DNA from: Bradyrhizobium oropedii
GTDB lineage: Bacteria; Pseudomonadota; Alphaproteobacteria; Rhizobiales; Xanthobacteraceae
Direction of reading: 5' to 3'
Assembly (NCBI RefSeq): GCF_020889685.1
Contig: NZ_JACMYO010000024.1
Span: forward strand, 1-61,605
DNA: 61,605 bases
The stretch's first letter is position 1, and every line of letters begins with the position of its first letter. Both the position numbers and the translations under genes were made by a program. The notes beneath the pieces were generated by a model. The model worked only from the letters and a program-made list of their open reading frames with translations, was not told the origin of the DNA and searched no databases. Of this stretch, positions 33,968 to 41,916 are shown piece by piece.

Positions 33968-34927
33968 TCAGAGATCCAACACCAGCCGTTCCGACTTCGC
34001 ACGCGACACGCAGATCTGCATCACCTTGTTGGACGCCTTCTCGTCGTCGCTGAGAATGACGTCGCGATGATCGGGCAGGCCTGCGATCACCCCGCACTGG
34101 CAGATGCCGCAATCGCCGCGCTGGCAGTCGTACAGCACGTCGAGGCCCGCCGCTTCCAGCGCCTGGATGATGCTCTGATCGGTCGCGACCGTGATGACCT
34201 GCCCGGTCGACTTGAGCTCGACCTCGAATGGCTTGTTGGGGGAACCGGGCTGCTCCGCCTTGAACAGCTCGAAATGGATGCGGTCGGCCGGAATCCCCTT
34301 GGCGAGCGCGGCTGATTTCACCGCGTCGATCATGCCGGCCGGGCCGCAGACATAGACGTGCGCTTCCGCGGGCGCATCGCCGAGCGCTGCCGCGATATCG
34401 AGGCGGGACGCATCGCTGTCGTAATGAACCGCGAGGCCCTCCGAACAGATCGCCTGCAACTGCGGCAGGAACGCCAGCAGCCCCGGCATTCGTCCGGCAT
34501 AGTGCAGGCGATAGGGAATTCCCTGCGCCTTCAGCTCCGCCGCCATCGACAGGATCGGCGTGACGCCGATGCCGCCGGCAAACAGCAGCGCGGGCGCTGT
34601 GCCCTGATGAAGACCGAAATTGTTGACCGGCGCGGTCGCCCTCACGACGTCGCCGACCTGAAGCGCGTGGATGAACTGCGAGCCACCGGTCGATGCCTCC
34701 TCGCGCAGCACCCCCAGCGCCACCGTGCCGTCGGGCAGGTCCGGCAACGCCATCAGGGAGTACGGCCGGTCTCCTCCGTTCGGCAGCAGCACGCGAATAT
34801 GCGCGCCTGCTTGCCATAGTGGCACGGCGCCGCCCTCCACGTCGAACACGACGCTGCGAACGACCGACGTCTCCGCAACGACCGACTGCACCTTGAGCTT
34901 AAGCGGATGCGCGTCCATTTCGGGCAT
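33968..34927 (-). CDS. PDR/VanB-type flavin and 2Fe-2S oxidoreductase
   Basis: A 319-residue phthalate-dioxygenase-reductase-type protein. The flavin domain has PYSLMALPDLPDGTVALGVL, the NAD domain LLFAGGIGVTPILSMAAEL and AHVYVCGPAGMIDAV. The C-terminal plant-type ferredoxin domain has CQRGDCGICQCGV and a distal Cys in VMQICVSRA. It transfers electrons from NAD(P)H to the Rieske oxygenase encoded directly downstream. It is first in the leftward operon. Starts at 34927 and 34918 are both possible and neither has a strong ribosome site, which suggests a short leader. Confidence 0.88.
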   Translation of the reverse strand: MPEMDAHPLKLKVQSVVAETSVVRSVVFDVEGGAVPLWQAGAHIRVLLPNGGDRPYSLMALPDLPDGTVALGVLREEASTGGSQFIHALQVGDVVRATAPVNNFGLHQGTAPALLFAGGIGVTPILSMAAELKAQGIPYRLHYAGRMPGLLAFLPQLQAICSEGLAVHYDSDASRLDIAAALGDAPAEAHVYVCGPAGMIDAVKSAALAKGIPADRIHFELFKAEQPGSPNKPFEVELKSTGQVITVATDQSIIQALEAAGLDVLYDCQRGDCGICQCGVIAGLPDHRDVILSDDEKASNKVMQICVSRAKSERLVLDL

Positions 34928-34930
34928 CTC

Positions 34931-34966
34931 ATATTATATGAATTTGCATATTTTTATACATGTAAT
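34931..34966. promoter_or_regulatory. AT-rich operator-like region upstream of reductase-Rieske operon
   Basis: On the gene strand this reads ttacatgta, a spacer, then tatgcaaattcata (TATG/CATA arms). The ior/nitrilase region has the same order (ttacatgta, spacer, tatgctatcgcata), with a 4-base instead of 6-base spacer. The region abuts the start codon, so a bound repressor would block transcription. Confidence 0.5.
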
Positions 34967-35192
34967 AATTCCCTGTCAATCGCCGACGTGGCGACAGGAA
35001 GCGGGTGCGTCAGGGCTTACGAGGACCCGGTCGATGCAGAAAGGTCGGTGGCCTGCGACCGCCACCATGGCGCATGACCAGCATGATCGTGAGAGCGAAC
35101 GGGATACGAAATGGAGCGTGTCCAGCGCTGCCTGAGCTTGTTTGCCCACCGGTCGACCGGCGCCGGGCGCCCAAGGCTTAGGGCATGGAGGC

Positions 35193-35282
35193 TCAGGGCA
35201 TGGCGCCAAACCAGATCACGAGCGCGAACATCACCAACAAGGCGACGGTGATGATCGCTTCGCTCGTGGGTATTCGCTTCAT
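35193..35282 (-). CDS. 29-aa single-pass membrane protein
   Basis: A short frame from ATG 35282 to TGA 35193 encodes MKRIPTSEAIITVALLVMFA followed by LVIWFGAMP. This is a short basic start and one transmembrane helix. ggagg lies 6 bases upstream (ggaggcggcccATG). Size and shape are typical of small membrane peptides that bind larger membrane complexes. No partner is evident; another small membrane protein lies 330 bases away on the same strand. Confidence 0.5.
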   Translation of the reverse strand: MKRIPTSEAIITVALLVMFALVIWFGAMP

Positions 35283-35607
35283 GGGCCGCCTCCGCACGCG
35301 GGAGCGGGATGCTGCGACGGGGCGCTGGTCCACATCAGCACAACACCGCCCGCTTAAAATGCATGCGGACAGCGTCAGCTCTAGCCCCAGGACTGAAATG
35401 CAAAATCCCGGTAGCCATCACGTTTACACATCGGCGCAGAAAGTTCACGTGACGATTGGGCATACCCCAAAGGGTGTAGGATTGCATACCGCAAGAGGCC
35501 CCTCCTTGGGGCACCCTCGCCCCCCGTCACGACCTCACGATGACGATCTCACACGACCGTGGGCCACACGGCGTGGCGCCGGCAGCGCCTGTCGCTCGGG
35601 ACCGCCG

Positions 35608-35757
35608 TTAGCGCCAAGACCCGTCCGGCCCAAGGGGTAAAGTCGGATGGTCGCGGTTGTCCTTGTCGGGCTTGACCTTGAACCCCTGTCGAAACGCGAA
35701 CCAGATAAAGCCGCCCAGTGCGGCCACACAAATCGGCGCGAGAATCCAGTCGGGCAT
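35608..35757 (-). CDS. 49-aa single-pass membrane protein
   Basis: Begins MPDWILAPICVAALGGFIWF and continues AFRQGFKVKPDKDNRDHP, ending in a short soluble tail. It has one N-terminal transmembrane helix, then a basic cytoplasmic segment. ggagg lies 8 bases before the ATG at 35757. The longer frame upstream has no ribosome site. Function unknown; it may belong with the 29-residue membrane protein downstream, although 325 bases lie between them. Confidence 0.5.
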   Translation of the reverse strand: MPDWILAPICVAALGGFIWFAFRQGFKVKPDKDNRDHPTLPLGPDGSWR

Positions 35758-36169
35758 GTCGTGGTCCTCCAGTCTACCGACAATTTGGTCGCCGCTACCT
35801 TCGGCCGAGTTCAATACGGATGCCGCTCGCCATTGCAGCGCGCTCCCTCCTGCGCCAACAGGAAAAATGACGGCTGGTGCCCCCATCGACACGCAGCGGG
35901 ATCGTACCCAATTTGTATTCCGGATGCTGCCGTGCCCCGTTTCGGGTCTTGGTGCTATTAGGTCAGTGGCCCTGCCCGATAGCCCCTCGTTCCGAAGTTT
36001 GCCTGGTCCCCTCTCCTCACCATCGTGCGGCCATGCTTTGGTCAAAACTGCGTTGAGTGCTTGGCGGGAACATCGACGTCATGACAATGCGATTCGCCGC
36101 TTTTGGTGACACTGGATCAGGGGACAGGTCGCCACCGCATTCTTGAGATGCCCACTGCAAAGGCTTGGG

Positions 36170-38773
36170 ATGGAAAGGGCAACGTTCGACAAAGCCAGGA
36201 TTTTCGCTTTTGGCGACGCTCGGAGCATTGCGACCTACTCGGTCGAAATCTTGATAATTGCCGCGATTTATGGCGGCCTTGCTGAATCCGCGCGATTGCT
36301 TCCCGCGATAAATCCGACCGGGACGACGCTATGGCCACCAACCGGGCTTGCGCTCGCGCTGGTCCTGCTGCGCGGTTACCGGATCTGGCCGGCGATCCTG
36401 GTGGGAGCCGTCTCTCCCTACCTCATGGCCGACCGATCGTTCCTGGAGTTTGGCGCCGCCGGGATCGGCAGCCTCCTTGCTGCATTTGCCGGGACACAGC
36501 TGATCGACCGCTGGTCGAACGGTCGCGAGACGTTTGCCACGCCTTCCGGCGTTGTAAAATTTGCAATCATTTCCTTTACGCCGACCACGGTCATCAGTTC
36601 CACCATCGCCCTGGCCGGCTTCACGCTCGCCAACGAATCGAGCCTTTCCGATTCCGTCGTCGCCGGGGTGACCTGGTGGCTTGCGGACGCGGCTGCGGCC
36701 CTGCTGATTGCTCCGGTCATCGTGCTCTGGGCGGCGATCCCCTTGCGCGTTCCCTCGAAATGGAAGCTATTGGAATCGATCGCTCTCCCCGCTCTCGCTG
36801 CGATCATCGGGATCGTTGCTTACAGTCCGCTCATCGGTACCGATCTCATCAGCACTGACCTCGACGTGTTGCTGCCGCATCGGAGCCTTCTGGGCTTTCT
36901 GGTTCTACTACCCTTGATCTGGGCCGGCCTGCGCGGCGATCGATGCACCGTGTCGACGGCTGCGTTCATTTTTGTCGGAATGGCCGTGTGGGGATTCTCG
37001 GTGGGGAATGATCCATTTCCGAAACTGGATCCGAATGGCGCACTGTTATCCTTGCTCGTGCTTTCGATCATCGTATCGGCGCCTCCTCTTGCCCTGGCAG
37101 CGGCAATTGCGACGCGCCAGGCCACGGAAGTCCATCTACTTTCCGTTCAGGACCAACTGAACGGCCAACTTGAACGGAAAGCCTTGGCGCTCGACAGCAT
37201 CAGACGGCACTTCCAGACCCTTATCGAAGGCGTCGTCGATTATGCGATTTTTGCGCTTGATAGAGAAGGACACGTTACGAGTTGGAACAGCACCGCTCAA
37301 AAAATCATCGGCTACACCTCGGAAGAAATCATCGGCAAGCATTTTGGAATATTGTATCGGCCGGATGAGCGACGCGCGGGTTCACCGACACACGCGCTGG
37401 AGACGGCCATCGAAAGAGGCAGGTACGACGTCGAGGGTTGGCGCATCAGAAAGAACGGTACGCCGTTCTTCATCACGGGCTCGGTCTCGTCGAGCCATGA
37501 CGACGCAGGAAATCTGATCGGCTTCATCAGTATTCTGCGGGACGCAACCGAGCGACGCGACGCGGAGGAGAAGCTGGTTCAGGCGCGCGAACAGCTCGCG
37601 ATGTCACAGAAAATGGAGGCAATCGGCAAGCTGACCGGCGGGATTGCACACGACTTCAACAATCTATTGATGATCATCGGAGGCAGCGCCCAGATCTTCA
37701 CGCGCCTGCTCGATCCAAAACTGCCCAAGGCAATCGAAGCCATACAGACCGCGGCCAAACGCGGCGAGAGCCTCACACGCCAATTGCTGACCTTCTCTCG
37801 TCATCAGCATCTCAGCCCGACGGTCGTCGATCTGAATGCGTCCATCAAGAACATGCGGACGATGATCGAGAGCTCACTGCGCGGGAACATCGTGTACAAC
37901 GAGAACGTCGGTGAGGGCGTCGCGTCGGTCAAGGTGGACCTCGCCGAGCTGGAACTTGCGATCGTCAACATCGCCGTTAATGCGCGCGATGCAATGCCGA
38001 GCGGCGGCACGTTCACCCTGTCCGTCCATGCGGTGACCGCGAACCAGGAAACCGGCGGCGATCGCCGAGCAAAGGCCTTCTTTGCGATAGCGCTTGGCGA
38101 TACCGGCACGGGTATTCCGCCACATCTTCTGTCCAAGATGTTCGATCCGTTTTTCACGACCAAGGAGGTCGGCAAGGGGACCGGGCTCGGTCTGTCCCAG
38201 GTTTATGGTTTTGCCCACCAGGCGGGTGGAACGGTGACGGCAGACAGCAAGGTTGGACAAGGGACAACGATTACAATCTACTTGCCGTCCAGTGCAGACG
38301 AGCAAACCGCCACTAAAGACCTCGCCGCTGCCAGAGTAAGACCGAAGCAGCCGCAGCGGCAGACGGTTCTCGTTGTCGACGACAGCCCAGAAGTGGCGGA
38401 TGTGACATCATCGCTGTTCGAGCATCTGGGTTATGAAACGATCTATCGGGATTCGGCCGAAGCGGCGTTGAAATTGCTCGATGCCGGCACGAGGATCGAT
38501 CTCGTCTTCAGCGATATTGTCATGCCGGGAACCATCGATGGCGTCGGGCTCGCGAGAGAAGTACGGTCGCGCTACCCGGGTTTGCCGATCGCCCTGACGA
38601 CCGGTTACAGCGATGCTGCAAATGCGGCACCGCCAAATCTAAAGATACTCCGCAAGCCGTTCGATACCGAGGCACTGAGAGATTTTATCCAGGATCTTGC
38701 GCCCCCGAGATCAGCGCGATCATCCGTCGTACCTTTGGCGTCAAACACGACCGACGCTTTGCGCAGACATTGA
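36170..38773 (+). CDS. Hybrid sensor histidine kinase with MASE1 domain
   Basis: The 867-residue protein has an N-terminal MASE1-type membrane sensor of about eight helices (residues 1-310; for example LWPPTGLALALVLLRGYRIW). A linker and PAS domain follow (FQTLIEGVVDYAIFALDREG, IIGYTSEEIIGK, residues about 345-465), then HisKA with phospho-His494 in GGIAHDFNNLL. The HATPase has DPFFTTKEVGKGTGLGLSQV, and the C-terminal receiver has Asp782 in FSDIVMPG. It would sense a signal at the membrane and phosphorylate itself. No response regulator or output gene is adjacent, so it is an orphan. ATG 36170 is preferred over 36143 because aagg lies 7 bases upstream. Confidence 0.88.
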   Translation: MERATFDKARIFAFGDARSIATYSVEILIIAAIYGGLAESARLLPAINPTGTTLWPPTGLALALVLLRGYRIWPAILVGAVSPYLMADRSFLEFGAAGIGSLLAAFAGTQLIDRWSNGRETFATPSGVVKFAIISFTPTTVISSTIALAGFTLANESSLSDSVVAGVTWWLADAAAALLIAPVIVLWAAIPLRVPSKWKLLESIALPALAAIIGIVAYSPLIGTDLISTDLDVLLPHRSLLGFLVLLPLIWAGLRGDRCTVSTAAFIFVGMAVWGFSVGNDPFPKLDPNGALLSLLVLSIIVSAPPLALAAAIATRQATEVHLLSVQDQLNGQLERKALALDSIRRHFQTLIEGVVDYAIFALDREGHVTSWNSTAQKIIGYTSEEIIGKHFGILYRPDERRAGSPTHALETAIERGRYDVEGWRIRKNGTPFFITGSVSSSHDDAGNLIGFISILRDATERRDAEEKLVQAREQLAMSQKMEAIGKLTGGIAHDFNNLLMIIGGSAQIFTRLLDPKLPKAIEAIQTAAKRGESLTRQLLTFSRHQHLSPTVVDLNASIKNMRTMIESSLRGNIVYNENVGEGVASVKVDLAELELAIVNIAVNARDAMPSGGTFTLSVHAVTANQETGGDRRAKAFFAIALGDTGTGIPPHLLSKMFDPFFTTKEVGKGTGLGLSQVYGFAHQAGGTVTADSKVGQGTTITIYLPSSADEQTATKDLAAARVRPKQPQRQTVLVVDDSPEVADVTSSLFEHLGYETIYRDSAEAALKLLDAGTRIDLVFSDIVMPGTIDGVGLAREVRSRYPGLPIALTTGYSDAANAAPPNLKILRKPFDTEALRDFIQDLAPPRSARSSVVPLASNTTDALRRH

Positions 38774-39040
38774 CCGATCGCCATCACGGGGACTGCTCGG
38801 CCGTGCCGACGCAGTGATCGAGCAGGCCTCCCTCGTCGCAAATGCGCGAATCCGGTTCTGGCCTGACCCGCTGGGTGCACAGTCTCGCAAGTTGAGCTAC
38901 TCAGCGCCGCGCGCAACTCATAAATCATGACCTTCTTGTCGTGTGTGTCGTGCTAGACAGCATTCATTGCTCGGAGGAGCGGTTCGGTAGGTTCAGGTTT
39001 GCGGCGGGCGGCAGCCAGGGTCTATCGAGCCGAACCACCG

Positions 39041-39847
39041 TCAGTTCGCCGAGCCCGTCTGCACCGCGATCTTGTTCTGCGCTATGATCGCTTCGGCCCG
39101 CGCGAGATTTTCCAGTAGGCGCTGGCTGGTCAAGACAAGGAAGTAGTAGCCGAACTGCGGGTTCTGGAAGTAGATCTCGAGCAACTTTTCATAGGTGATG
39201 GTTAGAACGTGGCCATCCTCGATACATTCGATCGTCGCGGTCCGGCGGTTGTCGGGTGTGAGGAAGCCGAGTTCACCCATCAGGCGGCCCGGCGGAACAT
39301 CGACGTCGATTTCGACGACCCGGAATCTGCCGGTAACGGTCAGCAGCATTTCGTTGGCCGTGTCACCTTTCTTCATCAAGATATCGCCCTTGCGATACTT
39401 GCGCTGGGTCATGAACGGCTTGAGCCACTCCATCGACATGTCGCCCTGCGTTGCGGCGCGTGCCTTCTTCACGAGAGCGAGCATTTGACGAAGGCGATAG
39501 GCGTTTATGGGAACCATCAAGAGATAAAGAAGAAACGTCGTAACGGCTCCAGTGAGCGCACCGAAGATGGCGAAGAATACGCAACCGATCATGTTGGCGA
39601 CCCGAAGCGGCACCATGGTCTGCGTCAGCAGGGTGGCGACAAAGAAGATCGCGCCAACCAGGGCGAACATGTTTGCCAGGGTGATGTTGTGCAGAAAGAT
39701 TTCCAGCAGGCGGCTGAAAATGGCGTCCCAGGTCACGTCATTGGGATCGAGACCCATCTGAAGCAGAATCTTAGCGAACCTGAGGTTATTGGTTGCTGCA
39801 TCTAGAATGCGATCCAGCATGCTGGACACGTCTGCGCTGAGTATCAT
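39041..39847 (-). CDS. Membrane protein with cyclic-nucleotide-binding domain
   Basis: A 268-residue protein. Three hydrophobic helices (ANMFALVGAIFFVATLLTQT, VANMIGCVFFAIFGALTGAV, TTFLLYLLMVPINAYRL) fill residues about 57-125. A cNMP-binding domain follows at about 145-245 (RKYRKGDILMKKGDTANEML, PPGRLMGELGFLTPDNRRTA). The layout recalls Popeye-like or Crp-domain membrane sensors. The GELGFLTPDNRRTA cassette resembles the phosphate-binding cassette but lacks some canonical residues. Cyclic nucleotide binding is likely; output is unknown. Confidence 0.75.
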   Translation of the reverse strand: MILSADVSSMLDRILDAATNNLRFAKILLQMGLDPNDVTWDAIFSRLLEIFLHNITLANMFALVGAIFFVATLLTQTMVPLRVANMIGCVFFAIFGALTGAVTTFLLYLLMVPINAYRLRQMLALVKKARAATQGDMSMEWLKPFMTQRKYRKGDILMKKGDTANEMLLTVTGRFRVVEIDVDVPPGRLMGELGFLTPDNRRTATIECIEDGHVLTITYEKLLEIYFQNPQFGYYFLVLTSQRLLENLARAEAIIAQNKIAVQTGSAN

Positions 39848-40327
39848 TTGATTTCGCCAAAGTGCTGTGTAAGCCGATACCGGTAGCGGCTATTCCGAAT
39901 GAAACCATTGCGCTCGTCAACTCAAACCAAAGACTCGGCGAGGGCGAGAAAGAGCACAAATAGGGGAATGAAGCGACCATCGGCCGCTCCGCAGGCGAGC
40001 CTCCTTCCTGCGCCGCCGGAATCATCGCATGCGTCAGGAGCGTGAGAACGGAGCCGATCGCCGGCGCTCGGGCAAAGACCGCCTCCAGCACATCGTTGCC
40101 GCCAACGAACCCGCATCACGATCGCCACGCAGCAGCCGTGATGCCGAAGGGACAGTGGTCCTCAACTGCGGCGATTGCTCACTATCTTCACGATGACGAC
40201 GTGGCAAAGCGGGATGCGCAAATGAAGCGCATCAAGCGTCGAGCTCAACAAGTGAACGTTTGTCAGAACGAGAAAACGCTACTTGTCAGAATGAAACTCT
40301 CCTGACGCGTTAAGTTATTGAAATCAT

Positions 40328-40401
40328 TGGAGCGGGTGAAGGGAATCGAACCCTCGTATTCAGCTTGGAAGGCTGCTGCTCTACCATTGAGCTACACCCG
40401 C
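40328..40401 (-). tRNA. tRNA-Gly (UCC)
   Basis: The 74-base gene on the minus strand starts gcgggtgtagctcaatggta and ends with encoded CCA (40328-40330). The acceptor stem gcgggtg pairs with cacccgc; the T-loop carries ggttcgatt. The anticodon loop cttccaa places TCC at positions 34-36. A TTGAGA-N17-TAGGGG block lies upstream (about 40412-40440). It decodes GGA and GGG. Confidence 0.95.
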
Positions 40402-40531
40402 GTCGAACGATCCCCTAACACGGCCGGACGGCCGTCTCAACTGCCTCGGCGGATGGCTTTGTTGTCCGGTAAACGCAGATATTTCGGCGCGATCAGCCCG
40501 GTTCCTGGCGCGGACGGGCCGGATGGCGGCC

Positions 40532-40560
40532 TTAACAGCGGCGGATTCGCCACCTATATT
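40532..40560 (+). promoter_or_regulatory. Sigma70-type promoter for candidate small RNA
   Basis: ttaaca (40532-40537) and tatatt (40555-40560) are separated by 17 bases; each differs from consensus at one position. Predicted transcription start is about 40567, giving a transcript of about 173 nt to the terminator. Confidence 0.55.
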
Positions 40561-40595
40561 GCTGGTCCCATCAACAAAGAAAAGGAGGTGATCTA

Positions 40596-40640
40596 GTGTC
40601 TTGTCTCAAGCGCTGTCACCTCGCTGGGATCGCCCGCTAG
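40596..40640 (+). CDS. 14-aa peptide with near-perfect Shine-Dalgarno
   Basis: GTG at 40596 follows aaggaggtgatct, which matches the anti-Shine-Dalgarno end of 16S rRNA over about a dozen bases. It encodes VSCLKRCHLAGIAR and stops at TAG 40638-40640. Two Cys, two Arg/Lys and a His make it unusual. The frame itself lies inside the candidate switch RNA. It could be a leader peptide; translation is unproven. Confidence 0.35.
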   Translation: MSCLKRCHLAGIAR

Positions 40641-40706
40641 GCCCTGAGCAATCAGCCTGGCATCGGGGCGCTCTCAGCCCTGGACCAGCGAGACATCAAC
40701 ATCGGG

Positions 40707-40739
40707 GGCGCGGCGGAAGCGATTCCGCCGCGCCTTTTT
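40707..40739 (+). terminator. Rho-independent terminator
   Basis: A perfect 12-base-pair stem (ggcgcggcggaa / ttccgccgcgcc) with a gcga loop, followed by ttttt. It is the strongest terminator seen in the window and ends the small transcript that starts near 40567. Confidence 0.85.
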
Positions 40740-41011
40740 GCCATCGAGCCGCGAAGTTCGCCGCAGCCCTGCCCGCCCGATTCACGCGTTCAAGCCTGCC
40801 GGGCGGAATCCGGTTTCCGCACGGCTTCGGGGGAAACCTTGTCGCAGCCCCAAATCGATCCGATCCGCTACAGATGAAATGTCGGTGCGGGCCGCCGCGA
40901 GACGTCCTAAAGCATGATCCGGAAAAGTGCGAAGCGGTTTTCCGGAAAGATTCACGCTCGAACATCGTCGCGCTTCAGCGCCTGTCGCATCAGAAATGAG
41001 GAGCTCAATAG

Positions 41012-41398
41012 ATGCTTTATGCCATCCTGGCCTACCACGTCGAAGCCGAGGTTAAATCGTGGAACGCCGAAGAGGACGCAGCCGTGATGACGGGACTGCG
41101 CGAGGTCCGTCAACGGCTGAAGGGCCGGCTCGGCCCGGCTGCACGGCTCGACGAGACGCGCAAGGCCAGCACGCTGCGCGGGCCCGGCCACGGCATGGTG
41201 ATCGACGGCCCATTCTCCGAAACCAAGGAGCAGCTGCTCGGCTTCTACGTGCTCGATTGCGCCGATGAGGCGGAGGCGATCGCCGCGGCGCGCGACCTGC
41301 GCAGCGTCAACCCGTCGGCAGTCTACGAGATCCGCCCGCTGAAGCTCTACATCCCCGGCGCACCGTTTCCGGAGACCGCGGGCCCCAGCGACGCGTAG
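41012..41398 (+). CDS. YciI-like (DGPF) protein
   Basis: A 128-residue YciI family protein. It begins MLYAILAYHVEAEVKSW and has the family signature GPGHGMVIDGPFSETKEQLL (DGPF in the middle), followed by GFYVLDCADEAEAIAAAR. YciI-like proteins fold as dimeric ferredoxin-like barrels; some degrade chlorinated or other aromatic compounds, but most have unknown roles. ggag lies shortly upstream of ATG 41012. The adjacent convergent gene is GrlR-like. Confidence 0.85.
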   Translation: MLYAILAYHVEAEVKSWNAEEDAAVMTGLREVRQRLKGRLGPAARLDETRKASTLRGPGHGMVIDGPFSETKEQLLGFYVLDCADEAEAIAAARDLRSVNPSAVYEIRPLKLYIPGAPFPETAGPSDA

Positions 41399-41407
41399 CG
41401 AGTTTGC

Positions 41408-41815
41408 TCAGCGGCCGGAGCGTTTCGGCAGCTTCGGCAGCTTGCTCGGATCGAACTTCGGCAGCGGCAGATCCGGCGGCGGCTCGGGCGGCGCGTCGTG
41501 GCTCGGCATCAGCGTCACCTCGAAGGCGAGATCGGGCACGGCATCCGCCCTGCCCGTGCAGATCGCGATCGCGCCGCTGAAGGCCCCCTCGAGCCGCACC
41601 ACGAGATCGTCGGTGCCGAACACGGTCGCATGACCTTCGGAATGCCGCCTTGCGGTGAGAACCGCGGAGAAGCATTCGCCGTCGACCTCATAGGTGCCGC
41701 TGTAGAGCATGATGGCATCGCTGCCCCACAGCCTGCCGTCGGCGACATGCACGATGCCGGTGCCGTCCGCGAGCGACGTGCGAAACCACGCCGCATAGGT
41801 GCCGTTCTTGAGCAT
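41408..41815 (-). CDS. GrlR-like hypothetical protein (135 aa)
   Basis: The protein opens MLKNGTYAAWFRTSLADGTG and IVHVADGRLWGSDAIMLYSG, then TYEVDGECFSAVLTARRHSE. This is the NGxYxxxF and SGxYxxDG pattern of GrlR-type small beta-barrel regulators. The tail is Pro/Lys-rich (PPEPPPDLPLPKFDPSKLP). GrlR is a negative regulator of type III secretion in enteric bacteria; the function of rhizobial relatives is unclear. ATG 41815 is chosen because family members begin there; an upstream GTG at 41830 is possible. Confidence 0.6.
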   Translation of the reverse strand: MLKNGTYAAWFRTSLADGTGIVHVADGRLWGSDAIMLYSGTYEVDGECFSAVLTARRHSEGHATVFGTDDLVVRLEGAFSGAIAICTGRADAVPDLAFEVTLMPSHDAPPEPPPDLPLPKFDPSKLPKLPKRSGR

Positions 41816-41916
41816 GGAGCCTGTCTCCACCTGCTCCGTTTCACCGCAAGCGATCTGGGCATCGTTGCGTTAACAGGGGATGAAGGAACCTGGAGGTGGA
41901 GAACTCGCGCCTGCGC

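Larger units (their letters stand above)
40567..40739 (+). ncRNA. Candidate structured small RNA with leader-like ORF
   Basis: The predicted unit has its own promoter and a strong terminator. It contains a Shine-Dalgarno-like aaggaggtgatc (40583-40594). That sequence can pair in part (gaggtga, 40585-40591) with tcacctc (40616-40622). The latter overlaps ctcgctgg (40620-40627), which can instead pair with ccagcgag (40685-40692). These two stems exclude one another, suggesting a switch between closed and open ribosome sites. No gene starts just after the terminator, so it acts alone or is a leader remnant. Only the inverted repeats were examined. Confidence 0.5.

Noticed and set aside
30497..34315. 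Two long frames opposite the CoA ligase and Rieske genes
   Set aside because: No motifs; the minus-strand genes carry complete catalytic motifs.
36143..36169. Nine extra residues at the start of the MASE1 kinase
   Set aside because: No ribosome site precedes 36143, whereas aagg lies before 36170.
40141..40305. 54-codon frame (MPKGQWSSTAAIAHYL...) downstream of the cNMP-binding gene
   Set aside because: It looks partly protein-like, but has no clear ribosome site and no known family; not called. The 39848-40327 gap is otherwise empty.
40583..40594. Resemblance of aaggaggtgatc to the end of rRNA
   Set aside because: It is the complement of the anti-Shine-Dalgarno, so it is a ribosome binding site, not a fragment of 16S rRNA; no other rRNA sequence is near.
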